Positions 53,515 through 62,299 of a DNA stretch of 64,000 bases are shown here, piece by piece (within the stretch, counting starts at the first letter, position 1; every line of letters begins with the position of its first letter). The position numbers and the translations under genes are program-made. This stretch comes from Massilia sp. YIM B02769 (GTDB lineage: Bacteria > Pseudomonadota > Gammaproteobacteria > Burkholderiales > Burkholderiaceae_D). Location of the stretch: the NCBI RefSeq assembly GCF_030411995.1, contig NZ_JASNRC010000012.1, positions 62,001 to 126,000 on the forward strand. The letters are read 5' to 3'. The notes beneath the pieces are model-generated. The model searched no databases. It saw only the letters and a list, made by a program, of their open reading frames with translations, and was not told the DNA's origin.

Positions 53515-53714
53515 CCGTACGGTGGGCACTCCGTGCCCACGCGGTTACGTGCGTTTGATGTTGGCTACGTGCGGTGATGGTTCGCTCGCTGACGTTACCG
53601 AAAACCGTATCGGTAACGTTGCGGATTTTTGCGGGCGCTACGGGGCGATTCGTTACCGCCAACGCAAAAAGGATACGCACGTAACCGCGTGGGCACGGAG
53701 TGCCCACCGTACGG
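53515..53714. repeat. Paired REP-like element with perfect 39-bp inverted arms
   Basis: Arms at 53515-53553 and 53676-53714 are perfect reverse complements, and each arm is itself palindromic (GTGGGCACTCCGTGCCCAC core flanked by CGTACG and CGCGG). The 122-bp spacer contains another palindrome, ACGTTACCGA / TCGGTAACGT at about 53593-53620, so the element can fold into a branched cruciform. It fills the gap between two convergent peptidase genes and probably acts as their shared 3' end. No open reading frame of note. Confidence 0.9.
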
Positions 53715-53733
53715 GTGAAGCCGCAGGCCTTGA

Positions 53734-56670
53734 TCAGTTTGCGGCTGGTGCCGGCGCTTCTACCTTCGCCGACGCTTCCTTCGCCGCCGGCGCCGCAACC
53801 CCCTTCTCAGGATACAGCACCACCTGCACGTAATTCCCCGTATTCAGGTAACGCTTCGCCGCATCCCGTACCTCGTCCGCGCCCAGCGCCTGCACGCGCG
53901 CCTCGTGTGTCAGGATCGCCGCCGGATCGGTCCCGTCCAGCAGCGCCGATTGCAGGCGGCCCAGCCAGTAGCCGTTCTCGCGCAGCGCGCGGCGGTGGTT
54001 CTGGATCCAGTTCTGCTTCACCTTCGCCAAATCCGCCGCGCTCGGGCCCTCGCGTTTCAGGCGCTCGAATTCCTCGAAGGTGGCGGCAATCACCTTGTCG
54101 ACATTCTCCGGCCCGGTCGGCAGGGTCACCGACAGCGAATAGCTCTCATACGGAATCCGGCCCAGCGACGCGCTGGCGCTGCCGCCGTAGATCAGCGACA
54201 GCTTTTCGCGCAGGACTTCGATGATGCGGATGTTCAGCACCTCGACCAGGGCCTGGATGCGCATCTGTTCCGCTTCCGAGAAGCTGGCGTCGCCGGTGAA
54301 GGTGAGCGAGATCGTGCTCTTCGGTTCGCTGCCGCTGTGGACTTCGCGCTTGACCACGCCCTTCACCGGGCGCAGGCCGACGTCGCGGTAGGCGGTCGGG
54401 ATATCCGGCGTCGGCAGGCTGCCCAGGTAAGTCGCCAGCAGTGGCTTCACTTTTTCGATGTCGAAGCTGCCGACCATGATGAAGGTGAGGTCCTTGGCGC
54501 TGGAGAAGCGTTCGCGGTAGATGGCGATGCTGCGGTCCAGGCTGATCTGCGAGAACTCTTCCGGGCGCAGCTGGCGCGGCGCGCGCGGGTGGTTGTTGTA
54601 CAGCGTGGCGATCAGGGTGTCGCCGAAGCGTGCGCCCGGCTGGGCCAGGCGGTTGCGCGCCGCTTCCACCTGCTTGCCGATGAACGACTTGAACAGGTCT
54701 TCGTCGCGGCGCACGGCGTCGAAGCGCAGCCACAGCATCTGCAGCATGGTCTCGATGTCGGTCGCACCCGAGGAGGCGCCGACGATTTCGCTGTAGCCGG
54801 CCAGGCCCATGGTCACGGCCGCCGCCTTGCCGGCCAACACGCGCGACAGATCGAGCGGCGAATAATCCTTCAGGCCCATGCTGGCGACGATCGCATTCGC
54901 ATAGCGCGCGTTCAGGATATCGGCGTCGCCGTACAGGCTCTGGCCGCCGAAGCGCGCGGCGCTCATCACCACCTGGTCGTTGCGGAAGTCGGTCGATTTC
55001 AGGATCGCCTTGACGCCGTTCGAGAAGGTGAGTTCGGTCAGGCCGAGCGCCTTGTCCTGGGTCTCCTTGACGATGCTGCCGGCTTGCGGCGGCTGCGCCA
55101 TCAGGGTCGAGCCGAGCGCCTTTTCCTCGCGCGGCGCGACCTGCTGCTTCTCGGCCGTGGCCAGGGCGGCGAGCAGGGCGTCGCCTTCGGGCGGCGGCAT
55201 GTCCGCACGCGCAATCCCCGTGTACACCACCAGCTTGCCCGAATCGGCCGGGATGGTGCGGCGCGCGTAGGCGTTCATTTCGTCGAGCGTCACGCCGGGC
55301 AGCAGCTCGGTCGCATAGCCGTATTCGGCGGCGATGCCGGGAATCGGTTCCTGCTGCAGGAAGTTGCGCATGTACTCGCCGACGTAGGAGCCGGAGTCGG
55401 TCTTGTCGCGCTCGTTGTAGCTGCGCTCGAAGCTGCGCATCATGTCCTTCTTGGCGCGATCGAGTTCGGCGGCGGAAAAACCATACTGGCGCGCACGCTC
55501 GTTCTCGCGCACCAGGGCGTCGATGGCTTTCGGCGCGCCGCCCGGGCCGACCGCCGCGCTCGAACTGTAGGCCTTATAGAAGGGCGTCAGCTTGCCCAGG
55601 GCGCTGCCGCCGCGCAGGAAGGGGGGCTCGGCCTGCTGCGACAGTTCCGCCAGGCGCAGGTTCAGCACGCCGGTGAACAGGCTTTCGACCAGCTGCTCGC
55701 GGTAGCCGCGCACGGTGTCGGGTTCGCGCACCGGCATCACCGGATAGCGGATCAGGATACTGTTGCCGCTGGCTTCCTTGTCGGTGACCACCACCGCCTC
55801 GGTATCGTCGCGGCGCGGGATCTGTGCGTACTCGCGCTTGCGCACCGGGCTCGGGTTCTTCAGCTTGCCGAAGTGGGCGCGGATCAGCTTTTCGGCCGCG
55901 GCAGGCTCGATATCGCCGACCGCCACCACCGCCATCAGATCGGGACGGTACCAGTCGCGGTAGAAGCGGCGCAGGGTCTCGGGCTGGAAGGTGCGCAGCA
56001 CGTTCTCCTTGCCGATCGGCAGGCGTTCGGCGTAGCGCGAGCCGTTGAACATCTTCGGGTACAGCTTCTTGCCGATGCGGTCGCCGGCGCCCTTGCCGAG
56101 CCTGAGCTCTTCGAGCACGATGCCGCGTTCCTTCTCGATCTCGGCATCCTCGAAGCTCAGGCCGTGGGCCCAGTCCTCGAGCACCTGGAAGGCGCGCGTG
56201 AGGTTCTCCGGCTTGTCGGTCGGGATCGGCAGGATATACACGGTTTCGTCGAACGAGGTATAGGCATTCAGGTCGGCCCCGAACTTCACGCCGATCGACT
56301 GCAGGTAGTCGACCAGTTCGTGCTTCTTGAAGTTGGCGGTGCCGTTGAAGGCCATGTGCTCGACAAAATGCGCCAGGCCTTGCTGGTCGTCGTCCTCGAG
56401 GATCGAGCCGGCCTTCACCACCAGGCGCAGTTCCACGCGGCGCTCGGGGCGCGCGTTCTTCTGGATGTACCAGGTCAGGCCGTTCGCCAGCTTGCCGACC
56501 TTGACCTGCGGACCGACCGGGATCGGTGCATCCAGCTGGATGGGTTTGACGGGTTTGGCGGCCTGGGGCGCCTTGGCCGCTTTCGCGGCGGCAGGGGCGG
56601 CGTCGGCAACGAAGGGATAGGCGAGAAAGACAGCGGCGAGACAGGTGCTACGGACGAATTGGGTGAGCAT
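53734..56670 (-). CDS. Periplasmic M16 zinc metallopeptidase, double-domain (PqqL/pitrilysin type)
   Basis: The 978-residue protein has a signal peptide (to about VADA, residue 24), two M16 catalytic-like halves and their associated inactive domains. The inverted zinc motif HFVEH is at residues 101-105 within GLAHFVEHMAFNGT, with the third ligand in the ERGIVLEE stretch near 187. The second half (about 540-960) lacks HxxEH, as usual for these clamshell proteases. The tail is Ala/Pro/Lys-rich. The family degrades peptides or small exported proteins. The gene is monocistronic. Confidence 0.93.
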   Translation of the reverse strand: MLTQFVRSTCLAAVFLAYPFVADAAPAAAKAAKAPQAAKPVKPIQLDAPIPVGPQVKVGKLANGLTWYIQKNARPERRVELRLVVKAGSILEDDDQQGLAHFVEHMAFNGTANFKKHELVDYLQSIGVKFGADLNAYTSFDETVYILPIPTDKPENLTRAFQVLEDWAHGLSFEDAEIEKERGIVLEELRLGKGAGDRIGKKLYPKMFNGSRYAERLPIGKENVLRTFQPETLRRFYRDWYRPDLMAVVAVGDIEPAAAEKLIRAHFGKLKNPSPVRKREYAQIPRRDDTEAVVVTDKEASGNSILIRYPVMPVREPDTVRGYREQLVESLFTGVLNLRLAELSQQAEPPFLRGGSALGKLTPFYKAYSSSAAVGPGGAPKAIDALVRENERARQYGFSAAELDRAKKDMMRSFERSYNERDKTDSGSYVGEYMRNFLQQEPIPGIAAEYGYATELLPGVTLDEMNAYARRTIPADSGKLVVYTGIARADMPPPEGDALLAALATAEKQQVAPREEKALGSTLMAQPPQAGSIVKETQDKALGLTELTFSNGVKAILKSTDFRNDQVVMSAARFGGQSLYGDADILNARYANAIVASMGLKDYSPLDLSRVLAGKAAAVTMGLAGYSEIVGASSGATDIETMLQMLWLRFDAVRRDEDLFKSFIGKQVEAARNRLAQPGARFGDTLIATLYNNHPRAPRQLRPEEFSQISLDRSIAIYRERFSSAKDLTFIMVGSFDIEKVKPLLATYLGSLPTPDIPTAYRDVGLRPVKGVVKREVHSGSEPKSTISLTFTGDASFSEAEQMRIQALVEVLNIRIIEVLREKLSLIYGGSASASLGRIPYESYSLSVTLPTGPENVDKVIAATFEEFERLKREGPSAADLAKVKQNWIQNHRRALRENGYWLGRLQSALLDGTDPAAILTHEARVQALGADEVRDAAKRYLNTGNYVQVVLYPEKGVAAPAAKEASAKVEAPAPAAN

Positions 56671-56734
56671 CGGGATTCCGTGACGGGGTTCTGTAAATGA
56701 GCGTCGAAGGTCTATTGTAAAGCCTGGTGACCCG

Positions 56735-59452
56735 TCAGAGCGCCACCCGGCCCGCCTGCAACAGCTCCTGCATCTCGCGCGCCGGCAGCGGTGGGCTGTA
56801 CAGGTAGCCCTGCAGGACGTCGCAGCCGATGCGGCCGAGGAAGTCGCGCTGGGCCAGGGTCTCGACGCCTTCCGCCACCACGCGCAGCGCCAGGCCTTCG
56901 GCCAGCGCGATGGTGGCCTGGGCGATCGCCGCGCTGCGCTGGTCGAGGGTGATGTTGCGCACGAAGGCCTGGTCGATCTTCAGCTTGTCGAGCGAGAAGC
57001 GCGACAGGTAGCCGAGCGAGGAGTAGCCGGTGCCGAAGTCGTCGAGCGAGAGCGAGACGCCCATCGCGCGCAGTTCGGCCAGCTGGGCCTCGGCGGCCGT
57101 GGTATCGCCCATCATCACGCTCTCGGTCAGCTCGACCTCGAGATAGCGCGCCTCCAGTCCGGATTCCTGCAGCGCCGCGCGCACCACGGCGGGCACGGTG
57201 CCGGCCTTGAACTGGTGCGCCGAGACGTTCACCGCCACCGGCACGCGTGCCAGGCCGGCGTCCTGCCAGGCCTTGTTCTGCAGGCAGGCCTGGCGGATCA
57301 CCCAGTCGCCGATCGGCAGGATCAGGCCCGTGTCCTCGGCCAGCGGAATGAAGTCGGAAGGCGGGATGCGCCCCAGTTCCGGGCTGTGCCAGCGCAGCAG
57401 GGCTTCCATGCCGAGCACGCGGCCGTCGCCGCGCGCCACCTGCGGCTGGAAGTGCAGGGCCAGTTCGTTGCGCCCGATGGCGCGGCGCAGCTGGGTTTCC
57501 AGGGCCAGCCAGCGCAGCGCCTGGTCGTTCATCTCGCCCTTGAAGAAGCGGAAGCCGTTGCGTCCGGCCTCCTTCTGGTGCGCCAGCGCGGCGTCGGCCG
57601 CCTTCAGCAAATCGCCCGGGGCGTCGCCATCGCGCGGGAACACGCTGATGCCGACGCTGCCGGTGACCACCACGTCGTGTCCGCCCACCGGCAGCGGCTG
57701 GGCGATGGCGTCGATCAGGCGCCGCGCACTGAAGATGATGTCCTCGGTGTCGTCGCAGCCCGAGAGCAGCAGCACGAACTCGTCGCCCGACAGGCGCGCC
57801 ACCGTGTCGAGCGGGCCGGCGATGTCCTTCGCGCGGCGCGCCACTTCGCGCAGCAGGGCGTCGCCGGCGGCGTGGCCCAGGCTGTCGTTGATGCGCGAGA
57901 GGCGGTCGACGTTCACCATCAGCAGCGCCAGCTGGCGCCCGCTGCGCCGCGCCGCCGCGATCGACTGCTGCAGGCGGTCCTGGAACAGCGAGCGGTTCGG
58001 CAGCTGGGTCAGGGCGTCGTGGTTCGACAGGAAGTCGAGCTGGTTGTGGGCCGCCTTCAGGGCCGACAAATCGCTCGACACGGAAACGTAGGCGGTGAGC
58101 TTGCCTTCATCGTCGCGCACCGCGCTGATGCTGGTGTGCTCGGGGAAGATCTCGCCGTTCTTGCGCCGGTTCCAGAGTTCGCCGCGCCACTGGCCGCGCT
58201 GTTCCAGGCTGTCCCACATGGCGCGGTAGAACGCGGCGTCCTGGCGCCCCGAGCGCAGGAAGCGCGGGTTCTGGCCCATCGCCTCGGCCTCGCTGTAGCC
58301 GGTGATGCGCTCGAAGGCGGGGTTCACGGCCACGATGTTGGCGCAGGCGTCGGTCATCATGATCGCTTCCTGCGTGCTGTCGAAGACCTGGCGGGCCAGC
58401 TCCAGCCGGTGTTCGCTCTCGCGCAGGGCGGCGTCGGCCCGGGCGCGCGCGGTCGCTTCCAGCTGCAGCTGGGCGGCGTGGCGCTGCACCACCCCGTACA
58501 GGTTCAGGTTTTCATAGGCCACCGCGAGGTGGGCGCCGAGGGCCGCGGCCCAGCGCCGGTCTTCTTCGCCGAAGGGGGCGGCGCCGGGCGCGCGCACGAA
58601 GTACATCCAGCCGTGCAGGTGCTGCAGGTCGCGCACCGCCAGGCCGAGGAAGGCGCCGGGGCGCGGATGCTGCGCCGGCAGGGTCGCCAGCAGCGGCTCG
58701 CCCGCGTTCAGGAGCAGGGCTTCGCGCGCGTGTACCAGGGCGCCGGGCAGGCGCAGGTCGTTGGCGGCGTGCGGCGCGACCAGGGCACTGTCGAGGCCTT
58801 GCGCGCTCAGGTGGCGCACGCTGCGCTCGTCGCGCTCGAACAGGCACAGGGCCAGGCCGTCGGCGCAGAGGATACGGCCGGCCGCTTTCAGGAAGCAGGC
58901 GGCCAGGCCGTCGACTTCGCGCTCGCCGACCAGTTGCAGGCACAAGGCTTCGAGCGCGGCCAGGCGCGCGTTCAGCTGGCCTTCAGGCGCGGCGCAGGTG
59001 TCCGGCGTGTCGGCGGGCGCCGCCGCGGCAGGAACAGGGGACGGCGCCTCGGCCGCCGCCGGCGCTGCGCTGGGCAGCGCGCCCGCCAGCATCAGCTCGG
59101 CGTTCACCGCCTCCATGATGGCGTCGGCATCGGACGGCTTGCTCAGCACGCGCTCGACGCCGCAGCTGCGCGCCATGGCCAGGGTCTCGCGCTCGGCGTA
59201 GACGGCGGAATAGAAGATGACGCGGGTGGCGGCCAGGTCGCGGTCGGCGCGCAGGCGCTGCACGAACTCGTAGCCGTCCATCTTCGGCATCAGGATGTCG
59301 GTGATGATCAGGTCGGGACGGTGGGCGCGCACCATGTCGAGTGCGGTGGCGCCGTCGTCGGCTTCGAGCAGGCGGTGGGCGGTGAAGCCGAGCAGGGCCA
59401 GCAGGTAGGCGCGGTTGCTGGGGCGGTCGTCGACGATGAGAATAGTGGCCAT
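56735..59452 (-). CDS. REC-GAF-PAS-GGDEF-EAL cyclic-di-GMP signalling protein
   Basis: The 905-residue cytoplasmic regulator has a receiver domain (1-118, phospho-acceptor Asp52 in DLIITDILMP), a linker, a GAF domain (about 175-330), a PAS domain (about 350-470), a diguanylate cyclase-like domain (about 480-640) and an EAL phosphodiesterase domain (about 650-900). The cyclase signature is SGDEF at 555-559, a variant. The EAL domain has EAL at 683-685, VNVSAHQFK, ELTES, DDFGTGYSSL and AEGVET, so phosphodiesterase activity is likely. The ATG at 59452 has GGGAG 8 nt upstream. The partner kinase is not adjacent. The receiver suggests control by a two-component pathway. Confidence 0.93.
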   Translation of the reverse strand: MATILIVDDRPSNRAYLLALLGFTAHRLLEADDGATALDMVRAHRPDLIITDILMPKMDGYEFVQRLRADRDLAATRVIFYSAVYAERETLAMARSCGVERVLSKPSDADAIMEAVNAELMLAGALPSAAPAAAEAPSPVPAAAAPADTPDTCAAPEGQLNARLAALEALCLQLVGEREVDGLAACFLKAAGRILCADGLALCLFERDERSVRHLSAQGLDSALVAPHAANDLRLPGALVHAREALLLNAGEPLLATLPAQHPRPGAFLGLAVRDLQHLHGWMYFVRAPGAAPFGEEDRRWAAALGAHLAVAYENLNLYGVVQRHAAQLQLEATARARADAALRESEHRLELARQVFDSTQEAIMMTDACANIVAVNPAFERITGYSEAEAMGQNPRFLRSGRQDAAFYRAMWDSLEQRGQWRGELWNRRKNGEIFPEHTSISAVRDDEGKLTAYVSVSSDLSALKAAHNQLDFLSNHDALTQLPNRSLFQDRLQQSIAAARRSGRQLALLMVNVDRLSRINDSLGHAAGDALLREVARRAKDIAGPLDTVARLSGDEFVLLLSGCDDTEDIIFSARRLIDAIAQPLPVGGHDVVVTGSVGISVFPRDGDAPGDLLKAADAALAHQKEAGRNGFRFFKGEMNDQALRWLALETQLRRAIGRNELALHFQPQVARGDGRVLGMEALLRWHSPELGRIPPSDFIPLAEDTGLILPIGDWVIRQACLQNKAWQDAGLARVPVAVNVSAHQFKAGTVPAVVRAALQESGLEARYLEVELTESVMMGDTTAAEAQLAELRAMGVSLSLDDFGTGYSSLGYLSRFSLDKLKIDQAFVRNITLDQRSAAIAQATIALAEGLALRVVAEGVETLAQRDFLGRIGCDVLQGYLYSPPLPAREMQELLQAGRVAL

Positions 59453-59831
59453 CAATCGTTCTCCCGGGCTGCGGCGGCGAACGGACGAGGGATTGGCGGA
59501 ACAGGCATGACTACTCCAAAAATGCGACGGCGGCAGCTCGCCGGCGCGTTAGACCGGATCATCATAATCCAGCCGATGGCGCAAACACCACAACGTTGCA
59601 TTCTAAGACATAACGTTTAACAATTGTATTTGAACAAATGCCAACTTGTTGCGATAGTGCAACGAGATGATGCGGGGCGCATTGCTCCTTCACGACATTG
59701 TCGAGCAGCGAACATGGCGATGGGAGGCCGGAAGCCCGCAAATCCTTTAAAATAGCGGATTGCGCACGAGGCGTCACCCGCATCTGCATCTGCCGCATCT
59801 CTATTTATTACCCGCACCCGAGGAATCCCAC
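59453..59831. other. Divergent intergenic region between the EAL gene and ribBX
   Basis: About 380 bp, AT-richer in its middle (59580-59650), probably holding promoters for both flanking genes. TTTAAAAT at about 59747 is the best -10-like match toward ribBX but has no clear -35. I looked for the FMN riboswitch core (AGGGCGGGGTG ... CACCGGCGG) and did not find it. GAGGAATCCCAC precedes the ribBX ATG. Confidence 0.5.
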
Positions 59832-60944
59832 ATGTCTATCTCCAGTACCCAGGAAATCGTTGCCGAACTGCGCGCCGGGCGCATGGTCATTCTGGTGGAC
59901 GAAGAAGACCGCGAGAACGAGGGCGACCTGGTGCTGGCGGCCGATTTCGTGACCCCGGAAGCGATCAATTTCATGATCCGCCACGCCCGCGGCCTGGTCT
60001 GCCTGACCCTGGCGGAAGAAATCTGCGACCGCCTGGCCCTGCCGATGATGACCAGCCGTAACGGCACTTCCTTCGGCACCAATTTCACGGTCTCGATCGA
60101 GGCGGCCGAAGGCGTGACCACCGGCATCTCGGCGGCCGACCGCGCCCGCACCATCCAGGTGGCCGTCGCCAAGAACGCCACCCCGGACGACCTGGTGCAG
60201 CCCGGCCACATCTTCCCGCTGCGCGCGGTCAAGGGCGGGGTGCTGATGCGCGCCGGCCATACCGAAGCCGGCTGCGACCTGACCGAAATGGCGGGCCTGA
60301 CCCCGGCCTCGGTGATCTGCGAGATCATCAAGGAAGACGGCACCATGTCGCGCCTGCCGGACCTGATCGAGTTCGCGAAGGAACACAACCTGAAGATCGG
60401 CACCATCGCCGACCTGATCCACTACCGCAGCCAGAACGAAAGCCTGGTCGAGCGCGTTGCCGAGCGCACCCTGAACACCGCCCACGGCGAGTTCAAGCTG
60501 ATGGCCTGGCGCGACAAGCCGAGCGGCTGCGCCCACCTGGCGATGGTCCACGGCGACATCGACCGCGACGTCGAGACGCTGGTGCGCGTGCACCAGCCGG
60601 TGTCGATCCTGGATATCCTGGAGCACAAGGCCACCACCCACTCCTGGACCATGGCCTCGGCGATGGAAGCGATCAAGAAGAGCGAGAGCGGCGTGCTGGT
60701 GCTGCTGAACTGCGGCGAAACCGCCGAGCAATTGTTCTCGCAATTCGCCTCGATCGACGCCCCGGGCGCGCGCCCGAGCGGCCGCGCCGCCACGATGGAC
60801 CTGCGCACCTACGGCATCGGCGCCCAGATCCTGAAGGAACTTGGCGTGGGCAAGATGAAGCTGCTGGCGAATCCGCGCAAGATGCCGTCGATGACCGGTT
60901 TCGACCTGGAAGTCACGGGTTATATTGCCAGCCCCGCGGCTTGA
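59832..60944 (+). CDS. ribB: 3,4-dihydroxy-2-butanone-4-phosphate synthase with degenerate GTP cyclohydrolase II domain (RibBX)
   Basis: The 370-residue protein has an intact N-terminal RibB domain (about 1-200): ILVDEEDRENEGDLVLAADF, MTSRNGTSFGTNFTVSIEA, PGHIFPLRAVKGGVLMRAGHTEAGCDL. The C-terminal 165 residues have the GTP cyclohydrolase II fold (GEFKLMAWRD, DLRTYGIGAQILKELGVGKMKLLANPRK). They lack the zinc cysteines of the C...RCDCG motif and the GRGIGL active-site block. This corresponds to the RibBX variant known in Proteobacteria, so GTP cyclohydrolase II activity must come from a separate ribA. It supplies the four-carbon unit to lumazine synthase, encoded next. First gene of ribBX-ribH-nusB. 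Confidence 0.93.
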   Translation: MSISSTQEIVAELRAGRMVILVDEEDRENEGDLVLAADFVTPEAINFMIRHARGLVCLTLAEEICDRLALPMMTSRNGTSFGTNFTVSIEAAEGVTTGISAADRARTIQVAVAKNATPDDLVQPGHIFPLRAVKGGVLMRAGHTEAGCDLTEMAGLTPASVICEIIKEDGTMSRLPDLIEFAKEHNLKIGTIADLIHYRSQNESLVERVAERTLNTAHGEFKLMAWRDKPSGCAHLAMVHGDIDRDVETLVRVHQPVSILDILEHKATTHSWTMASAMEAIKKSESGVLVLLNCGETAEQLFSQFASIDAPGARPSGRAATMDLRTYGIGAQILKELGVGKMKLLANPRKMPSMTGFDLEVTGYIASPAA

Positions 60945-60995
60945 AGCGGTACACTTTCACTATCTATTAATACGACCAACAAGAAGAGGGCAGCC

Positions 60996-61478
60996 ATGAC
61001 CGTAGGAACTTATGAAAGCAACATGACGGGCGAAGACCTGCGCATCGGGATCGTGCAGGCGCGCTTCAACGCCGACGTCGGACACGGCCTGCTGTCGTCC
61101 TGCCTGGCGGAACTGAAGCGCCTGGGCGTGGCCGACGAAGACATCCTGCACGTGACCGTGCCGGGCGCGCTGGAAGTGCCGCTGGCGCTGCAGAAGATGG
61201 CCGAGACCCAGCAGTTCGACGCCCTGGTCGCACTGGGCGCCGTGATCCGCGGCGAAACCTACCACTTCGAGCTGGTCTCGAACGAATCGGGCGCCGGCAT
61301 CACCCGCATCGGCCTGGACTACGGCATCCCGATCGCCAACGCCATCCTCACCACCGAAAACGATGCGCAAGCCGAAGCGCGCATGGCCGAGAAGGGCGCC
61401 GACGCCGCCAAGGTGGCCGTCGAGATGGCCAACCTCCTGATGGCGCTCGAAGAGCTGCATCCGGAAGAAGAAGAGTAA
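60996..61478 (+). CDS. ribH: 6,7-dimethyl-8-ribityllumazine synthase
   Basis: The 160-residue enzyme joins dihydroxybutanone phosphate and the ribityl-pyrimidine to make lumazine, the riboflavin synthase substrate. Conserved segments are [27 protein letters not shown] and [14 protein letters not shown] with the catalytic His90. Length is normal for an icosahedral or decameric synthase. It lies 51 bp after ribBX and 13 bp before nusB. Confidence 0.96.
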   Translation: MTVGTYESNMTGEDLRIGIVQARFNADVGHGLLSSCLAELKRLGVADEDILHVTVPGALEVPLALQKMAETQQFDALVALGAVIRGETYHFELVSNESGAGITRIGLDYGIPIANAILTTENDAQAEARMAEKGADAAKVAVEMANLLMALEELHPEEEE

Positions 61479-61491
61479 TCCAAGGAAAACA

Positions 61492-61962
61492 ATGAACGAC
61501 AAGACCACCCACGCCAACCCGAGCAAGAACCGCACCCCGCGCCACCGCGCGCGCGAGTTCGCGCTGCAGGGCCTGTACCAATGGCTGCTGAACAATGAGC
61601 CGTCGAGCACGGTGGCGAAGAACATCCGCCAGGCGCATGGTTTCGACAAGGCCGACGGCGACTACTTCGCCGGCCTGCTCAACGGCACCATCAGCACCTC
61701 GCTCGAACTGCGCGACACGATCACCCCGCTGATCGACCGCGGCATCGCCGAACTGTCGCCGATCGAACACGGCGTGCTGCTGCTGGGCGCCTACGAGCTG
61801 AAGAACCACCCGGAAATTCCTTACCGCGTCGTGATCAACGAGGCGGTCGAGCTGACCAAGTCGTTTGGCGGTATCGACGGACACAAGTATGTGAACGGCG
61901 TGCTCGACAAGCTGGCCGGCCAGCTGCGTCCGGACGAAGTCGCGGCTGACGCGCGGCGTTAA
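61492..61962 (+). CDS. nusB: Transcription antitermination factor NusB
   Basis: The 156-residue helical RNA-binding protein joins NusE (S10) on boxA RNA in rRNA antitermination complexes. RHRAREFALQGLYQWLLNN is the conserved N-terminal helix, and GVLLLGAYELKNHPEIPYRVVINEAVELTKSFGGIDGHKYVNGVLDKLA the C-terminal signature. AAGGAAAAC precedes the ATG. The ribH-nusB pairing is common in bacteria. Confidence 0.97.
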   Translation: MNDKTTHANPSKNRTPRHRAREFALQGLYQWLLNNEPSSTVAKNIRQAHGFDKADGDYFAGLLNGTISTSLELRDTITPLIDRGIAELSPIEHGVLLLGAYELKNHPEIPYRVVINEAVELTKSFGGIDGHKYVNGVLDKLAGQLRPDEVAADARR

Positions 61963-62004
61963 AACGTACTGCTACTATATATATTAGTAGCACCGGCCAG
62001 AAAG

Positions 62005-62035
62005 CCACCGTTGCCTCGCGGCACGGTGGTTTTTT
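62005..62035 (+). terminator. Intrinsic terminator of the ribBX-ribH-nusB operon
   Basis: Stem CCACCG-T-TGCC / GGCA-CGGTGG with one bulge and a 4-nt loop, then six T residues. It lies 43 nt after the nusB stop codon; the sequence between is an AT-rich TACTATATATATTAGTA palindrome (about 61971-61988). Confidence 0.92.
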
Positions 62036-62053
62036 GTTTTTGGTTTGGCTGTT

Positions 62054-62198
62054 GTAGGGTGGGCACTTGTGCCCACGCGGTCGTGCCTCGGCAGACCACC
62101 ACGGCTACGCGAAGCCTCGGCAGGCAGATGCACGCGGTCTCTCGGCGAAGCAATTTGCTGCATTCGTCGTGCCGCGTGGGCACAAGTGCCCACCCTAC
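62054..62198. repeat. Paired REP-like element with 27-bp inverted arms
   Basis: Arms GTAGGGTGGGCACTTGTG... (62054-62080) and its reverse complement (62172-62198) enclose 91 bp. Each arm is palindromic (GTGGGCAC-TT-GTGCCCAC). The spacer contains repeated CTCGGCAG words. With the terminator before it and a second hairpin-rich stretch after it, this accounts for the 337-bp gap between nusB and the lytic transglycosylase; no gene is seen there. Confidence 0.88.
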
Positions 62199-62299
62199 AA
62201 ACCCCATACCTTCGCCAACGTGAGCAACGTGCCTGGCACCTTCGCGAATAAAAAAAGCCACCGCAAGGGTGGCCATGAGGAGTATCTATAGAGAGACGC

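Noticed and set aside
53515..53714. Insertion sequence bounded by inverted repeats
   Set aside because: The 122-bp interior cannot encode a transposase and no target-site duplication was evident. It fits a paired REP-like element better.
59453..59831. FMN riboswitch upstream of the riboflavin gene
   Set aside because: The conserved FMN aptamer core was not found on either strand of the leader.
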